Origin: Chitinophagaceae bacterium
Lineage (GTDB): Bacteria; Bacteroidota; Bacteroidia; Chitinophagales; Chitinophagaceae
Length of the DNA stretch: 64,000 nt
Reading direction: 5' to 3'
NCBI GenBank assembly: GCA_016699815.1
Contig: CP065012.1
Coordinates: forward strand, 2,457,001 to 2,521,000
In this document: positions 15,221-23,460 of the stretch, piece by piece
How positions within the stretch are numbered: the first letter of the stretch is position 1
Layout of the letters: each line of letters begins with the position of its first letter
The notes under the pieces: generated by a model
Databases searched by the model: none
The model's input: only the letters and a program-made list of their open reading frames with translations
What the model was told of the DNA's origin: nothing
Position numbers and translations under genes: made by a program

Positions 15221-17440
15221 ATGAATTTTAAAAAGGTTTCCATTTCAATTTTTATCCTTGCTTTTTTTATAAATGCAAAGGCGCAACAACCGATTATTAT
15301 TAACTCTCCTGACAATAATATTAAGGCGGAGTTTTGGTTGAGCAATAGTGGCGAGCCGGTTTATAGCGTGATGTATAAAAATAAAAAAATTGTACTGCCT
15401 TCCACTTTGGGCTTTGATTATAAATTGGGCATCCATGCCAAAGATAACCTTGACATGCAGCAAAATTTTTCTTTAGTAAAGAGTGAGCCATTTAGCTATA
15501 ACGGAAGCTGGAAGCCTGTGTGGGGCGAAGAAAACGAAATAAAAGAGCATTACAACGCCACTACAATCAGCCTGGTTCAAAATAAAAGCTCTAATAAACC
15601 ATTATACTTAAATATTGTTTTCAAAGTTTTTGATGATGGCGTAGGGTTTAGGTACGAGTTTCCGGAACAACCTAATCTGAACCATTTTATAGTAACAGAC
15701 GAGCATACAAAATTTGCCATGGCCGGCGACCATACCGCATATTGGATCCCCGGAGATTATGATACACAGGAATATGATTATACTACCTCAAAACTTTCAC
15801 AAGTAAGGGCATTAATGTCTACTGCAATTTCTGAAAATGCATCTCAAACACTGTTTTCGCCTACAGGTGTACAAACCTCTTTGCAAATGAAAACGGCAGA
15901 GGGAATTTATATTAACCTGCATGAAGCAGCTTTGATAAATTACTCCTGCATGAACCTGAACCTGGATGATAAAAATTTTGTGTTTAAATCGTGGCTCACA
16001 CCCGATGCAATTGGCAATAAATGTTATTTGCAAACACCTTGTGTTACGCCCTGGCGCACTATTACCGTAAGTGATGATGCACGGGTAATACTGGCTTCTA
16101 AAATCACCGAAAATTTAAATGAACCCAGTAAAATAAAGGATGTATCGTGGATAAAACCCGTAAAATATATGGGTGTATGGTGGGAGATGATTACCGGTAA
16201 AAGCACATGGGCTTATACCGATGGTACCGATTTTTTAAACCATGCAACAGAAAAGCAAATGCCCTCTATTCAACTTGGGGTTACCAATTATGCTAAGCTG
16301 GCGCCAAATGGCAAGCATGGCGCTACCACAAAGCATGTAAAAGAAATGATTGATTATGCAGCAGCAAATGGGTTTGATGCCGTATTGGTAGAAGGGTGGA
16401 ATGTAGGCTGGGAAGACTGGTTTGGCAAATCGAAAGACTATGTTTTTGATTTTGTAACACCTTACCCCGATTTTGATGTAGCCGAAATAAGAGATTATGC
16501 AAAAAGCAAAGGCATTAAAATGATCATGCACCATGAAACATCCGGCTCCATAAGAAATTACGAACGGCATTTAGATACCGCTTTTAAATTTATGAAAGCC
16601 TTTAATTACGATGCGGTAAAAACAGGATATGTTGGCGATTTACTTCCAAGAGGCGAACATCATTATGGCCAATGGGCCATTAATCATTATCAATATGTAA
16701 TTGAAACGGCAGCAAAATTTGGCATAATGATAAATGCACATGAAGCAGTAAGGCCCACAGGTATTTACCGTACCTGGCCCAATATGATTGGCAATGAATC
16801 GGCAAGGGGTACGGAGTTTCAGGCATTTGGCGGCAGTAAGCCCAACCATGTTACTATTCTTCCCTTTACCCGGTTAAAAGGCGGGCCTATGGATTATACA
16901 CCGGGCATTTTTGAAATGAACATAAGTAAATTAAACCCCGGCAACCACTCACATGCCAATACTACATTGGCCAATCAACTGGCTTTATATGTAACCATGT
17001 ATAGCCCGCTGCAAATGGCTGCCGACCTGCCCGAAAATTATAACCGGTTTAAAGATGCTTTTCAATTTATAAAAGATGTAGCGGTGGATTGGAGCAAATC
17101 CGTTTACCTGGAAGCCGAACCCGGCAATTATATTACTGCTGCACGCCAGGCAAAAAATACCGGTAATTGGTTTGTAGGCAATGTTACGGGTGTACCCGGA
17201 GGTAGAGTTTCTACCATAAATTTTGATTTTTTAGATAAGGATAAAATTTATATTGCCACAGTGTACTGCGATGCACCCAATGCCAATTATAAAACCAATC
17301 CTCAGGCTTATGAAATAAAAAAGTATGTGGTAAATGCAAAATCAAAATTAAAGCAATGGAGTGCAGAAGGTGGTGGGTATGCCATAAGCATTTACCCGGC
17401 AACAAAAGTAGAAACTAAAGGGATAAAAAAGTTGAAGTAA
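15221..17440 (+). CDS. susB: GH97 alpha-glucosidase, SusB-like (inverting type)
   Basis: Glycoside hydrolase family 97, a periplasmic enzyme releasing glucose from alpha-glucans and maltooligosaccharides. The 739 aa start with a signal peptide (VSISIFILAFFINAKAQQ). The order is an N-terminal beta-sandwich, a central TIM barrel with MHHETSGS, DAVKTGYVGD, INAHEAVRPTG and ESARGTEF, and a C-terminal sheet. Glu439, Glu508 and Glu532 fall at the same positions as the catalytic residues of Bacteroides SusB, which supports the inverting subgroup rather than the retaining, Asp-nucleophile subgroup. No SusC/SusD genes are nearby. The stop abuts the stop of the convergent 180-aa gene with no spacer. Confidence 0.95.
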   Translation: MNFKKVSISIFILAFFINAKAQQPIIINSPDNNIKAEFWLSNSGEPVYSVMYKNKKIVLPSTLGFDYKLGIHAKDNLDMQQNFSLVKSEPFSYNGSWKPVWGEENEIKEHYNATTISLVQNKSSNKPLYLNIVFKVFDDGVGFRYEFPEQPNLNHFIVTDEHTKFAMAGDHTAYWIPGDYDTQEYDYTTSKLSQVRALMSTAISENASQTLFSPTGVQTSLQMKTAEGIYINLHEAALINYSCMNLNLDDKNFVFKSWLTPDAIGNKCYLQTPCVTPWRTITVSDDARVILASKITENLNEPSKIKDVSWIKPVKYMGVWWEMITGKSTWAYTDGTDFLNHATEKQMPSIQLGVTNYAKLAPNGKHGATTKHVKEMIDYAAANGFDAVLVEGWNVGWEDWFGKSKDYVFDFVTPYPDFDVAEIRDYAKSKGIKMIMHHETSGSIRNYERHLDTAFKFMKAFNYDAVKTGYVGDLLPRGEHHYGQWAINHYQYVIETAAKFGIMINAHEAVRPTGIYRTWPNMIGNESARGTEFQAFGGSKPNHVTILPFTRLKGGPMDYTPGIFEMNISKLNPGNHSHANTTLANQLALYVTMYSPLQMAADLPENYNRFKDAFQFIKDVAVDWSKSVYLEAEPGNYITAARQAKNTGNWFVGNVTGVPGGRVSTINFDFLDKDKIYIATVYCDAPNANYKTNPQAYEIKKYVVNAKSKLKQWSAEGGGYAISIYPATKVETKGIKKLK

Positions 17441-17983
17441 TTATTCTTTGGCACCTTTATCGCCTACAAACCACTGTTCTTTATTTTTAAACAATACATT
17501 AAAAGTGGTAAGGCTGCCGTAGCAGCGGGTAATGTACTGCTGTAAATTTACTTTTTCTTCATCGCTAAGGTTTTTGCTGCTGTTGATGTTTTGTTCCAGC
17601 ACCCTTAGCCTGTCCCGCAACATTACTATTTTGTGAAAAAAATCTTCAATGGGAATTTCTTTGGGTTTAAGTGTATTGTCTGCAGGTTGCAAAATAAATT
17701 TTCCTCCCTGCCACTTTTCACCTAAGGGAACAGTTTCTGTAAAGCCGCCCCACATCCTTAAAATTTTTAAAAGCGATTTTTCGGTTTCCGAAACAGTTTC
17801 CACTTCAGCAGTAACATTTTCAGGTATAATTTCATCCAATTGGGTATCTGCTTTATCAATTTCTTTAATGCCGGTATTGATAAATGCAATTAAATAGGTT
17901 GCATATTTAACAACGATAATTACACCCGGGCCATGTAAGGTGTGTTGTAAACGGGTGCCTATACCCAAAGTGGCTTGTTCCAT
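17441..17983 (-). CDS. Conserved hypothetical protein, 180 aa, SH3-like N-terminus
   Basis: A cytosolic protein without a recognised domain assignment. The first 45 residues (GIGTRLQHTLHGPGVIIVVK) look like the small SH3/Tudor-like barrel that often begins with G-x-R-V-x-H-x-x-x-G-x-G-x-V. The rest is a helical region (FFHKIVMLRDRLRVLEQNIN) with coiled-coil character and a conserved-looking tail CYGSLTTFNVLFKNKEQWFV. Convergent with the GH97 gene. Function unknown. Confidence 0.75.
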   Translation of the reverse strand: MEQATLGIGTRLQHTLHGPGVIIVVKYATYLIAFINTGIKEIDKADTQLDEIIPENVTAEVETVSETEKSLLKILRMWGGFTETVPLGEKWQGGKFILQPADNTLKPKEIPIEDFFHKIVMLRDRLRVLEQNINSSKNLSDEEKVNLQQYITRCYGSLTTFNVLFKNKEQWFVGDKGAKE

Positions 17984-18164
17984 AGCAATAAAAATAAATT
18001 GGTTAAACGCTAAAATAATAAAAAAGCAAAAATATCGTTTATGCTGGTAAATTGTAAGATTACATTAATATTAACAGCTGTGTATAAGTAGTTTATGCAG
18101 CAAATTTTAGTAATTGTATATCTTGCACTATATTAAAACTTATTAATAACCAAACAAATTTAAA

Positions 18165-18653
18165 ATGAAAAAACTTTTTGTTATTACTGCACTCCTTGGC
18201 GTTACTTTTGCCGCAACTGCTCAAAACGACTCAAAAAAACCATTTAGAGTGAGTATTGGTGCAGAGGCCGGACTTCCTATGGGAGACTACGGTGATTATT
18301 ACAGTGCCGTATTTGGAGGTAGCCTTCAAGGTGAATACTCTTTAGATGATAATCTTGCGGCAACTTTAAATGCAGGTTACCTTAACTTTTCTGGTAAAAA
18401 CGGTAGCGGATCTGATGGATTTGTACCTGTAATGGCAGGTATTAAGTATAATTTTACCGAAAAAGTATTTGCAGCTGGTCAACTTGGCTTGATGTTTAGC
18501 ACTGCTAGCGGTGGTGGATCTGCATTTACATATTCTCCAGGCGTTGGCTACCAAATTAGCTCTAATATAAGCGCATTGGTAAAATACACAGGATGGAGTA
18601 AAAATAGCGTAAATGGCAGCATGGTAGGCCTGCGTTTAGCTTATTCTTTCTAA
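18165..18653 (+). CDS. Small outer-membrane beta-barrel protein (OmpX/PorT-like)
   Basis: 162 aa with a signal peptide (KKLFVITALLGVTFAATAQ). Alternating hydrophobic and polar residues form about eight strands, for example LQGEYSLDDNLAATLNAGYL, GIKYNFTEKVFAAGQLG and VKYTGWSK, ending in GLRLAYSF with a terminal aromatic, as barrel substrates of the BAM complex have. Likely a small porin-like or structural outer-membrane protein. Role unknown. It has its own strong terminator. Confidence 0.85.
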   Translation: MKKLFVITALLGVTFAATAQNDSKKPFRVSIGAEAGLPMGDYGDYYSAVFGGSLQGEYSLDDNLAATLNAGYLNFSGKNGSGSDGFVPVMAGIKYNFTEKVFAAGQLGLMFSTASGGGSAFTYSPGVGYQISSNISALVKYTGWSKNSVNGSMVGLRLAYSF

Positions 18654-18676
18654 TTTTAATATGAGTAATTTAATTG

Positions 18677-18703
18677 AGCGCCCCTTTTGGGGCGCTTTTT
18701 TTA
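18677..18703 (+). terminator. Rho-independent terminator after the 162-aa barrel gene
   Basis: Perfect 8-bp stem AGCGCCCC-TTTT-GGGGCGCT (18677-18696) followed by a T run. Confidence 0.93.
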
Positions 18704-18803
18704 TGGCATTTATTAACAAGTGTGCAAAATATAAATTTTTATATATAAATTACAATATTAATATTTGTATTATTAAATTTATTCTTAATCAAAACCGAAA
18801 CAA

Positions 18804-19364
18804 ATGAAAAAGAAAATCTTTGTACTGGTATTGTTGATTATGTACTTTACCATTACTGTAATTGCCCAAACGGATAAGGGAAACTGGCTTTTAGGAGGTA
18901 GCGCTGGTTTCAGTTCATCTAAGCAAGGAGAAGGAAAAGCTACCTCTATTAATTTTTCGCCAAACGCCGGCTATTTTTTTATTAATAACCTTGCTGGCGG
19001 TATTTCCTTTGATCTTTCAAACTATAAGGTTAAGGGTAGCGATGGATCTACAACCGATTTAAGTATAGGGCCATTTTTGAGGTATTATTTTTTAAAACTT
19101 GCTCAAAGAGCAATGCTCTTTGGCGAAGGCAGTTTTGGATTTGGGTCTTATAAAACTACCGGCACTTATGGCTCTACAGAAAAATTTACCAGCTGGATGT
19201 TGGCGGCTGGCCCGGCATTTTTTTTAAATGAACATACAGCATTAGAACTTGCATTGTATTATAATTCACTTAAATATAAAGGAGATTCGGATGCACTGGG
19301 AACAATAGGCTTTTTGGTTGGCTTTCAAATACATTTGAATTGCAAGAAAAATAAGGCAAAATAA
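18804..19364 (+). CDS. Outer-membrane beta-barrel protein, 186 aa
   Basis: Signal peptide (KKIFVLVLLIMYFTITVIAQ) and strands typical of the OmpW/porin-family barrels of Bacteroidota (WLLGGSAGFSSSK, INFSPNAGYFFINN, LSIGPFLRYYFLK, AMLFGEGSFGFGSYK, AAGPAFFLNEHTALELALYY, GFLVGFQIHLNCK). It ends with a short Lys-rich tail after the last strand. Probably a small passive outer-membrane protein; no specific role is indicated. Its own terminator follows. Confidence 0.83.
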   Translation: MKKKIFVLVLLIMYFTITVIAQTDKGNWLLGGSAGFSSSKQGEGKATSINFSPNAGYFFINNLAGGISFDLSNYKVKGSDGSTTDLSIGPFLRYYFLKLAQRAMLFGEGSFGFGSYKTTGTYGSTEKFTSWMLAAGPAFFLNEHTALELALYYNSLKYKGDSDALGTIGFLVGFQIHLNCKKNKAK

Positions 19365-19390
19365 TTTACAGCAAATCAATTATTTAAACT

Positions 19391-19417
19391 TGCGGCCCAC
19401 AGGGGCTGCATTTTTTT
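19391..19417 (+). terminator. Rho-independent terminator after the 186-aa barrel gene
   Basis: Stem TGCGGCCC-ACAG-GGGCTGCA (8 bp with one G-T pair, 19391-19410) followed by seven T. The rest of the 473-base gap before fusA holds AT-rich sequence, the fusA promoter and a short open frame. Confidence 0.88.
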
Positions 19418-19591
19418 ATTATAAACTAAAGTGAGCAATAAAATTTAGTAAATTTTATTGCTGTGGTGTGGGTTTTAAAAATGATATTTTTAATTAAATG
19501 ATTGATTATTAATAATTAAGAATAAAAAAATGCAATAAATCAGTTAACTTCTATTTGATTAAAAAACCTTTAATAAAAATAAAAAAAATCA

Positions 19592-19599
19592 TACCTTTG
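19592..19599 (+). promoter_or_regulatory. -7 promoter element (TACCTTTG) upstream of fusA
   Basis: TACCTTTG matches TANNTTTG exactly and is the same octamer as at rpsL. It implies a start near 19605 and a 230-base leader before the fusA ATG. A clear -33 TTTG is not visible. The element shows that fusA has its own promoter here. Confidence 0.65.
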
Positions 19600-19625
19600 C
19601 GCCGCTAAATGCTACGGTAAAGTAA

Positions 19626-19820
19626 ATGGAGCCGCACAATTTAGCTTTTCATGAGAGCTTAAACAAACCATATTGCCCCGTTTTGCTCCAATTTATTTGG
19701 GGTGAATTTATATTTAAAGGGGTTTTCAATAAAGATTTACAGTACAAGAGTGCGACGCCAATGAAGCTTAATAGCATTGCAAAAGCCGGGCTCAAAACAT
19801 TTAAAATTTATAATTCATAA
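19626..19820 (+). other. Possible 64-aa leader open frame in the fusA 5' leader
   Basis: An ATG-initiated frame of 64 codons begins about 20 bases after the predicted start site and ends 17 bases before fusA. The product (starting MEPHNLAFHESLNK) has no recognised motif. It may be chance in a structured leader or a translated upstream frame that affects fusA. Low confidence that it makes a functional protein. Confidence 0.2.
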
Positions 19821-19837
19821 TTCTTAATTAAATAAAA

Positions 19838-21988
19838 ATGGCTGATTTAAAATTTCAGAGAAACTTTGGTATTGCCGCTCATATTGATGCCGGTAAAACC
19901 ACTACTACAGAGCGTATCCTGCGTTACACTGGTATGATCCACAAAATTGGTGAAGTACACGATGGCGCTGCTACTACCGACTGGATGGAGCAGGAAAAAG
20001 AAAGAGGGATTACGATTACTTCGGCAGCCGTAAGTTGCAAATGGAATTTCCCTACCGAAAAAGGTAAGGCAACCCCAGGTACCAAAGAATACGCTTTTAA
20101 TATTATTGATACACCGGGCCACGTGGATTTTACCGTAGAGGTAGAACGATCCATGCGTGTGCTTGATGGATTGATTGCTTTATTTTCGGCAGTTGATGGG
20201 GTAGAACCACAATCGGAAACCGTATGGCGCCAGGCCAACCGTTACCATGTACCCCGTATTGGCTTTGTAAATAAAATGGACCGTGCCGGTGCCGATTTTT
20301 TAAATGTGGTAAAGCAAGTAAGAGAAATGCTGGGCTCTAAAGCGGTTCCTTTACAAATTCCTATAGGCGCAGAAGACAACTTTAAAGGTGTGGTTGACCT
20401 TATTAAAATGAAAGGGATTATATGGCATGCCGAAACCGAAGGAATGACTTTTGATGAAATTGAGATACCCGCCGATTTGCTGGAAGAAGCAAAACAATTG
20501 CGTGCAGAATTAGTAGAAGCCGTTGCTGAATATGACGACCATTTAATGGAGAAGTTTTTTGATAACCCCGATACGATTTCTGAAGATGAAATACATGCGG
20601 CAATACGCAAAGCAACTATTGATTTGAGCATTGTACCCATGATGTGTGGTTCATCTTTTAAAAACAAAGGTGTGCAAACAGCACTTGATGCCGTATGCCG
20701 ATACCTGCCCAGCCCTGTAGATATTGAAGCGGTGAAAGGAACCGACCCGGATACTGGTGCAGAATTATTGCGTAAGCCCGATGCAAAAGAACCCTTTGCC
20801 GCTTTGGCTTTTAAAATTATGACCGATCCGTTTGTGGGCCGTTTGGCGTTTTTTAGGTGTTATAGCGGCCACTTAGATGCTGGTTCTTATGTGTTGAACG
20901 TAAGAAGCGGTAAGAAGGAACGCATCAGCCGCATTATGAAAATGTTTGCCAATAAGCAAAACCCTGTAGATTTTATTGAAGCAGGTGATATTGGTGCAGC
21001 AGTTGGTTTTAAAGAAATTAAAACCGGTGATACTTTATGCGATGAAGACCATCCAATTACTTTGGAAAACATGTTTATTCCTGAGCCGGTTATTGCGATT
21101 GCAATTGAACCAAAAACACAGGCAGACGTGGATAAAATGGGTATGGCCATTGCCAAACTTGTGGAAGAAGATCCTACACTTCGTGTAAATACCGATGAAG
21201 ATACAGGCCAAACCATTTTGCGTGGAATGGGTGAACTTCACCTGGAAATTATACTTGACCGTATGAAGAGAGAGTTTAAAGTAGAAGTAAACCAGGGCGC
21301 ACCGCAGGTGGCATATAAAGAAGCCTTTACCAAAGCAATTGAACACAGGGAAATATTGAAGAAACAAACCGGTGGCCGGGGTAAATTTGCCGACATTATT
21401 TTTGAAATTGGCCCTGCAGATGCAGAATGGCTTAAAGAAAACGAAGGCAAACATTTCCAATTTGTAAACGACCTTTTTGGTGGATCAATTCCAAAAGAGT
21501 TTGTACCGGCAATTAATAAAGGTTTTGAAACCTCAATGACTACGGGTGTGTTGGCTGCTTATCCCATGGAAAGTATGAAAATACGGGTGTATGATGGTAG
21601 CTACCATGATGTGGATTCTGACGCTATGAGTTTTGAATTGTGCGCCAAATCCGGTTTTCGTGAAGCCGGCCGCAAAGCAAAACCTGTATTACTGGAACCT
21701 ATTATGAAAGTAGAAGTGCTTACACCGGACCAATACATGGGTGATGTAACTGGCGACCTTAACCGCCGCCGTGGAATGCTGGAAGGTATGGACAGCCGCA
21801 ATAACCTGCAGGTTATTAAAGCTAAAGTTCCCCTGAGCGAAATGTTTGGATATGTAACACAGTTGCGTTCATTGTCATCTGGCCGTGCTACTTCTACAAT
21901 GGAGTTCAGCCATTACCATCCTGCTCCAAATAATATTGCAGAAGAAGTAATAGCCAAGCAAAAAGGCAAGCAAAGCATAGAAAGCTAA
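19838..21988 (+). CDS. fusA: Translation elongation factor G
   Basis: The GTPase that drives translocation of tRNA and mRNA. At 716 aa it has all five domains. The G motifs are AHIDAGKTTTTER (P-loop), the switch region ERGITITSAA, DTPGHVDFTVEVERSM, NKMDRAGAD and GSSFKNKGVQ. Domain II/III motifs include RMGELHLEI-like GMGELHLEIILDRM, and domain IV has the conserved tip region. It is a canonical EF-G, not a ribosome-protection or RRF-partner paralogue. It is not followed by rpsJ as in many bacteria, and is ended by a terminator. Confidence 0.98.
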   Translation: MADLKFQRNFGIAAHIDAGKTTTTERILRYTGMIHKIGEVHDGAATTDWMEQEKERGITITSAAVSCKWNFPTEKGKATPGTKEYAFNIIDTPGHVDFTVEVERSMRVLDGLIALFSAVDGVEPQSETVWRQANRYHVPRIGFVNKMDRAGADFLNVVKQVREMLGSKAVPLQIPIGAEDNFKGVVDLIKMKGIIWHAETEGMTFDEIEIPADLLEEAKQLRAELVEAVAEYDDHLMEKFFDNPDTISEDEIHAAIRKATIDLSIVPMMCGSSFKNKGVQTALDAVCRYLPSPVDIEAVKGTDPDTGAELLRKPDAKEPFAALAFKIMTDPFVGRLAFFRCYSGHLDAGSYVLNVRSGKKERISRIMKMFANKQNPVDFIEAGDIGAAVGFKEIKTGDTLCDEDHPITLENMFIPEPVIAIAIEPKTQADVDKMGMAIAKLVEEDPTLRVNTDEDTGQTILRGMGELHLEIILDRMKREFKVEVNQGAPQVAYKEAFTKAIEHREILKKQTGGRGKFADIIFEIGPADAEWLKENEGKHFQFVNDLFGGSIPKEFVPAINKGFETSMTTGVLAAYPMESMKIRVYDGSYHDVDSDAMSFELCAKSGFREAGRKAKPVLLEPIMKVEVLTPDQYMGDVTGDLNRRRGMLEGMDSRNNLQVIKAKVPLSEMFGYVTQLRSLSSGRATSTMEFSHYHPAPNNIAEEVIAKQKGKQSIES

Positions 21989-22014
21989 TTAGTAAAATTC
22001 AGTTAAATGATATG

Positions 22015-22043
22015 CCCTGCTAAAATAAAGCAGGGTTTTTTTT
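22015..22043 (+). terminator. Rho-independent terminator after fusA
   Basis: Stem CCCTGC/GCAGGG (22015-22020 with 22030-22035) with an AT-rich 9-base loop and eight T. Confidence 0.9.
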
Positions 22044-22232
22044 GCGTTTGTTTAAACAATATCGCAGAACGATGTTAATAAAGGAAGCATTTTGTTTAAC
22101 TTTTTTTTATCTAACAGTTCAAAACTATTGCTGCAAATATTTCATCTTATATACACTTGAACTGCTAAACGGCCGTTGCTAACCTTTTATTTGTGCCCTT
22201 AAACTGGTAATTTCTACCTTCTTTTAAATACG

Positions 22233-22279
22233 GCCCGTTTAGAAAGACCTGCTACGTTTAAAACGGGCAGGTTTTTTTT
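22233..22279 (+). terminator. Terminator-like region with two mutually exclusive hairpins
   Basis: GCCCGTTT (22233-22240) pairs with AAACGGGC (22261-22268), while ACCTGC (22247-22252) pairs with GCAGGT (22267-22272) next to eight T. The two 3' arms share bases 22267-22268, so only one hairpin can form at a time. This could be a plain terminator of a short RNA made from the fusA-22437 gap, or an attenuator for the gene at 22437. The 448-base gap holds nothing else apart from the fusA terminator and the promoter-like sequence near 22408. Confidence 0.55.
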
Positions 22280-22389
22280 ATTGAGCATATATAGTATGGG
22301 TATGGTGGAAAAATATTGAGAGTAAGATGTGAATTAGTTACATTTATGAAGGCCGAAAATATAATAAGTACGCAGCATAATGTGGTACA

Positions 22390-22415
22390 ATAGCTATTCT
22401 ATATAGCTATCTTTA
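22390..22415 (+). promoter_or_regulatory. Promoter-like TATCTTTA with two ATAGCTAT palindromes
   Basis: The 8-bp palindrome ATAGCTAT occurs at 22390-22397 and 22403-22410, 13 bases apart. The second copy overlaps TATCTTTA (22408-22415), a near-match to the -7 element, 22 bases before the ATG at 22437. This is a possible repressor site for the membrane-protein gene. The motif evidence is weak. Confidence 0.3.
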
Positions 22416-22436
22416 TGCAAAAGTTGTATTTTTTTT

Positions 22437-23459
22437 ATGAACACTAAAAGCATAAACTTACTCAATGCTGGTTTAATTATACTTTCCCTATTGCTTGCGT
22501 ATAAAATACCTTTTGAACTTTTTCTGTTTTCTTATGCTGTATTGGGCCCGCTTCATTACCTTACCGAAATAAACTGGCTTAATGAAAGAAATTATTTTGT
22601 ACGTAAAAAAAAATATGTAATTGTATTGATGGTATTGGCGGCACTGGTTGCATTGCCTTTTGTATTGCGTTTGCCATTTTTGGCAGCGTTAAGGCAAACT
22701 TTCGCTGGCAGCAAGGTTGCACATTATTCGCAAACGGTAAATGTTTACATTGTTTTCGTTTCCCTCATCTTTTCTATTGGGCTTATTTATTTTAAAAAAT
22801 GGCAACAGGTATCGCTGTTTTTTATTTCGGCGGCTATTTTTAGTTTTTTAGTTATAAAATTCCTGCCTGTTTATGCAATGGTTGTAGCCATGTTTATTCC
22901 TACAGTTGTGCATGTGTATTTGTTTACATTGCTGTTTATGGTTTATGGCGCCATGAACGAGAAAAGCGCTTACGCCTGGCTGGGCATTGTTTTGCTGGTA
23001 TTGAGCCCTTTTGTTATTATACTGTTGCCTTTAGATGCAGAAAAATATTTGATAAGCAATCATGTGAAATCTACTTTTATGTACAATAATTTTAACCGGG
23101 TAAAAAACAGTATTGCAGGTATTTTACAGTTACAGGAAACCAATGGAAAGTTTAATTTGGTTTCTGTTGCGGGTATTAAATTACAGGTGTTTCTTGCATT
23201 TGCCTATACGTATCATTACCTCAATTGGTTTTCCAAAACTTCTATCATTGGCTGGGGCAAAAATATACAGGCCAAAAAATGGGTTGTTATTATAGTGCTT
23301 TGGGCGCTTTCTGTAGGCTTATATTATTATGACTACCGCACCGGGCTGCTGGCATTATTTTTTTTAAGCTTGTTGCATGTGTTCCTTGAGTTTCCGCTCA
23401 ATATTATTTCGGTGAAAGGGATTTTTGCAAAGTTGTTTATGAAAAAAGGGAATCTATAA
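22437..23459 (+). CDS. Polytopic membrane protein with conserved-looking histidines
   Basis: 340 aa with about nine or ten membrane segments. Histidines lie at membrane edges in LGPLHYLTEINWLNERNYF, TVVHVYLFTLLF, AYTYHYLNWFSKTS and SLLHVFLEFPLN. The spread of His residues in helices recalls membrane di-iron enzymes such as Brp/Blh carotene oxygenases, but the sequence does not match them clearly. Reaction unknown. Convergent with the DEAD-box helicase gene, with only one base between stops. Confidence 0.75.
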   Translation: MNTKSINLLNAGLIILSLLLAYKIPFELFLFSYAVLGPLHYLTEINWLNERNYFVRKKKYVIVLMVLAALVALPFVLRLPFLAALRQTFAGSKVAHYSQTVNVYIVFVSLIFSIGLIYFKKWQQVSLFFISAAIFSFLVIKFLPVYAMVVAMFIPTVVHVYLFTLLFMVYGAMNEKSAYAWLGIVLLVLSPFVIILLPLDAEKYLISNHVKSTFMYNNFNRVKNSIAGILQLQETNGKFNLVSVAGIKLQVFLAFAYTYHYLNWFSKTSIIGWGKNIQAKKWVVIIVLWALSVGLYYYDYRTGLLALFFLSLLHVFLEFPLNIISVKGIFAKLFMKKGNL

Positions 23460-23460
23460 A

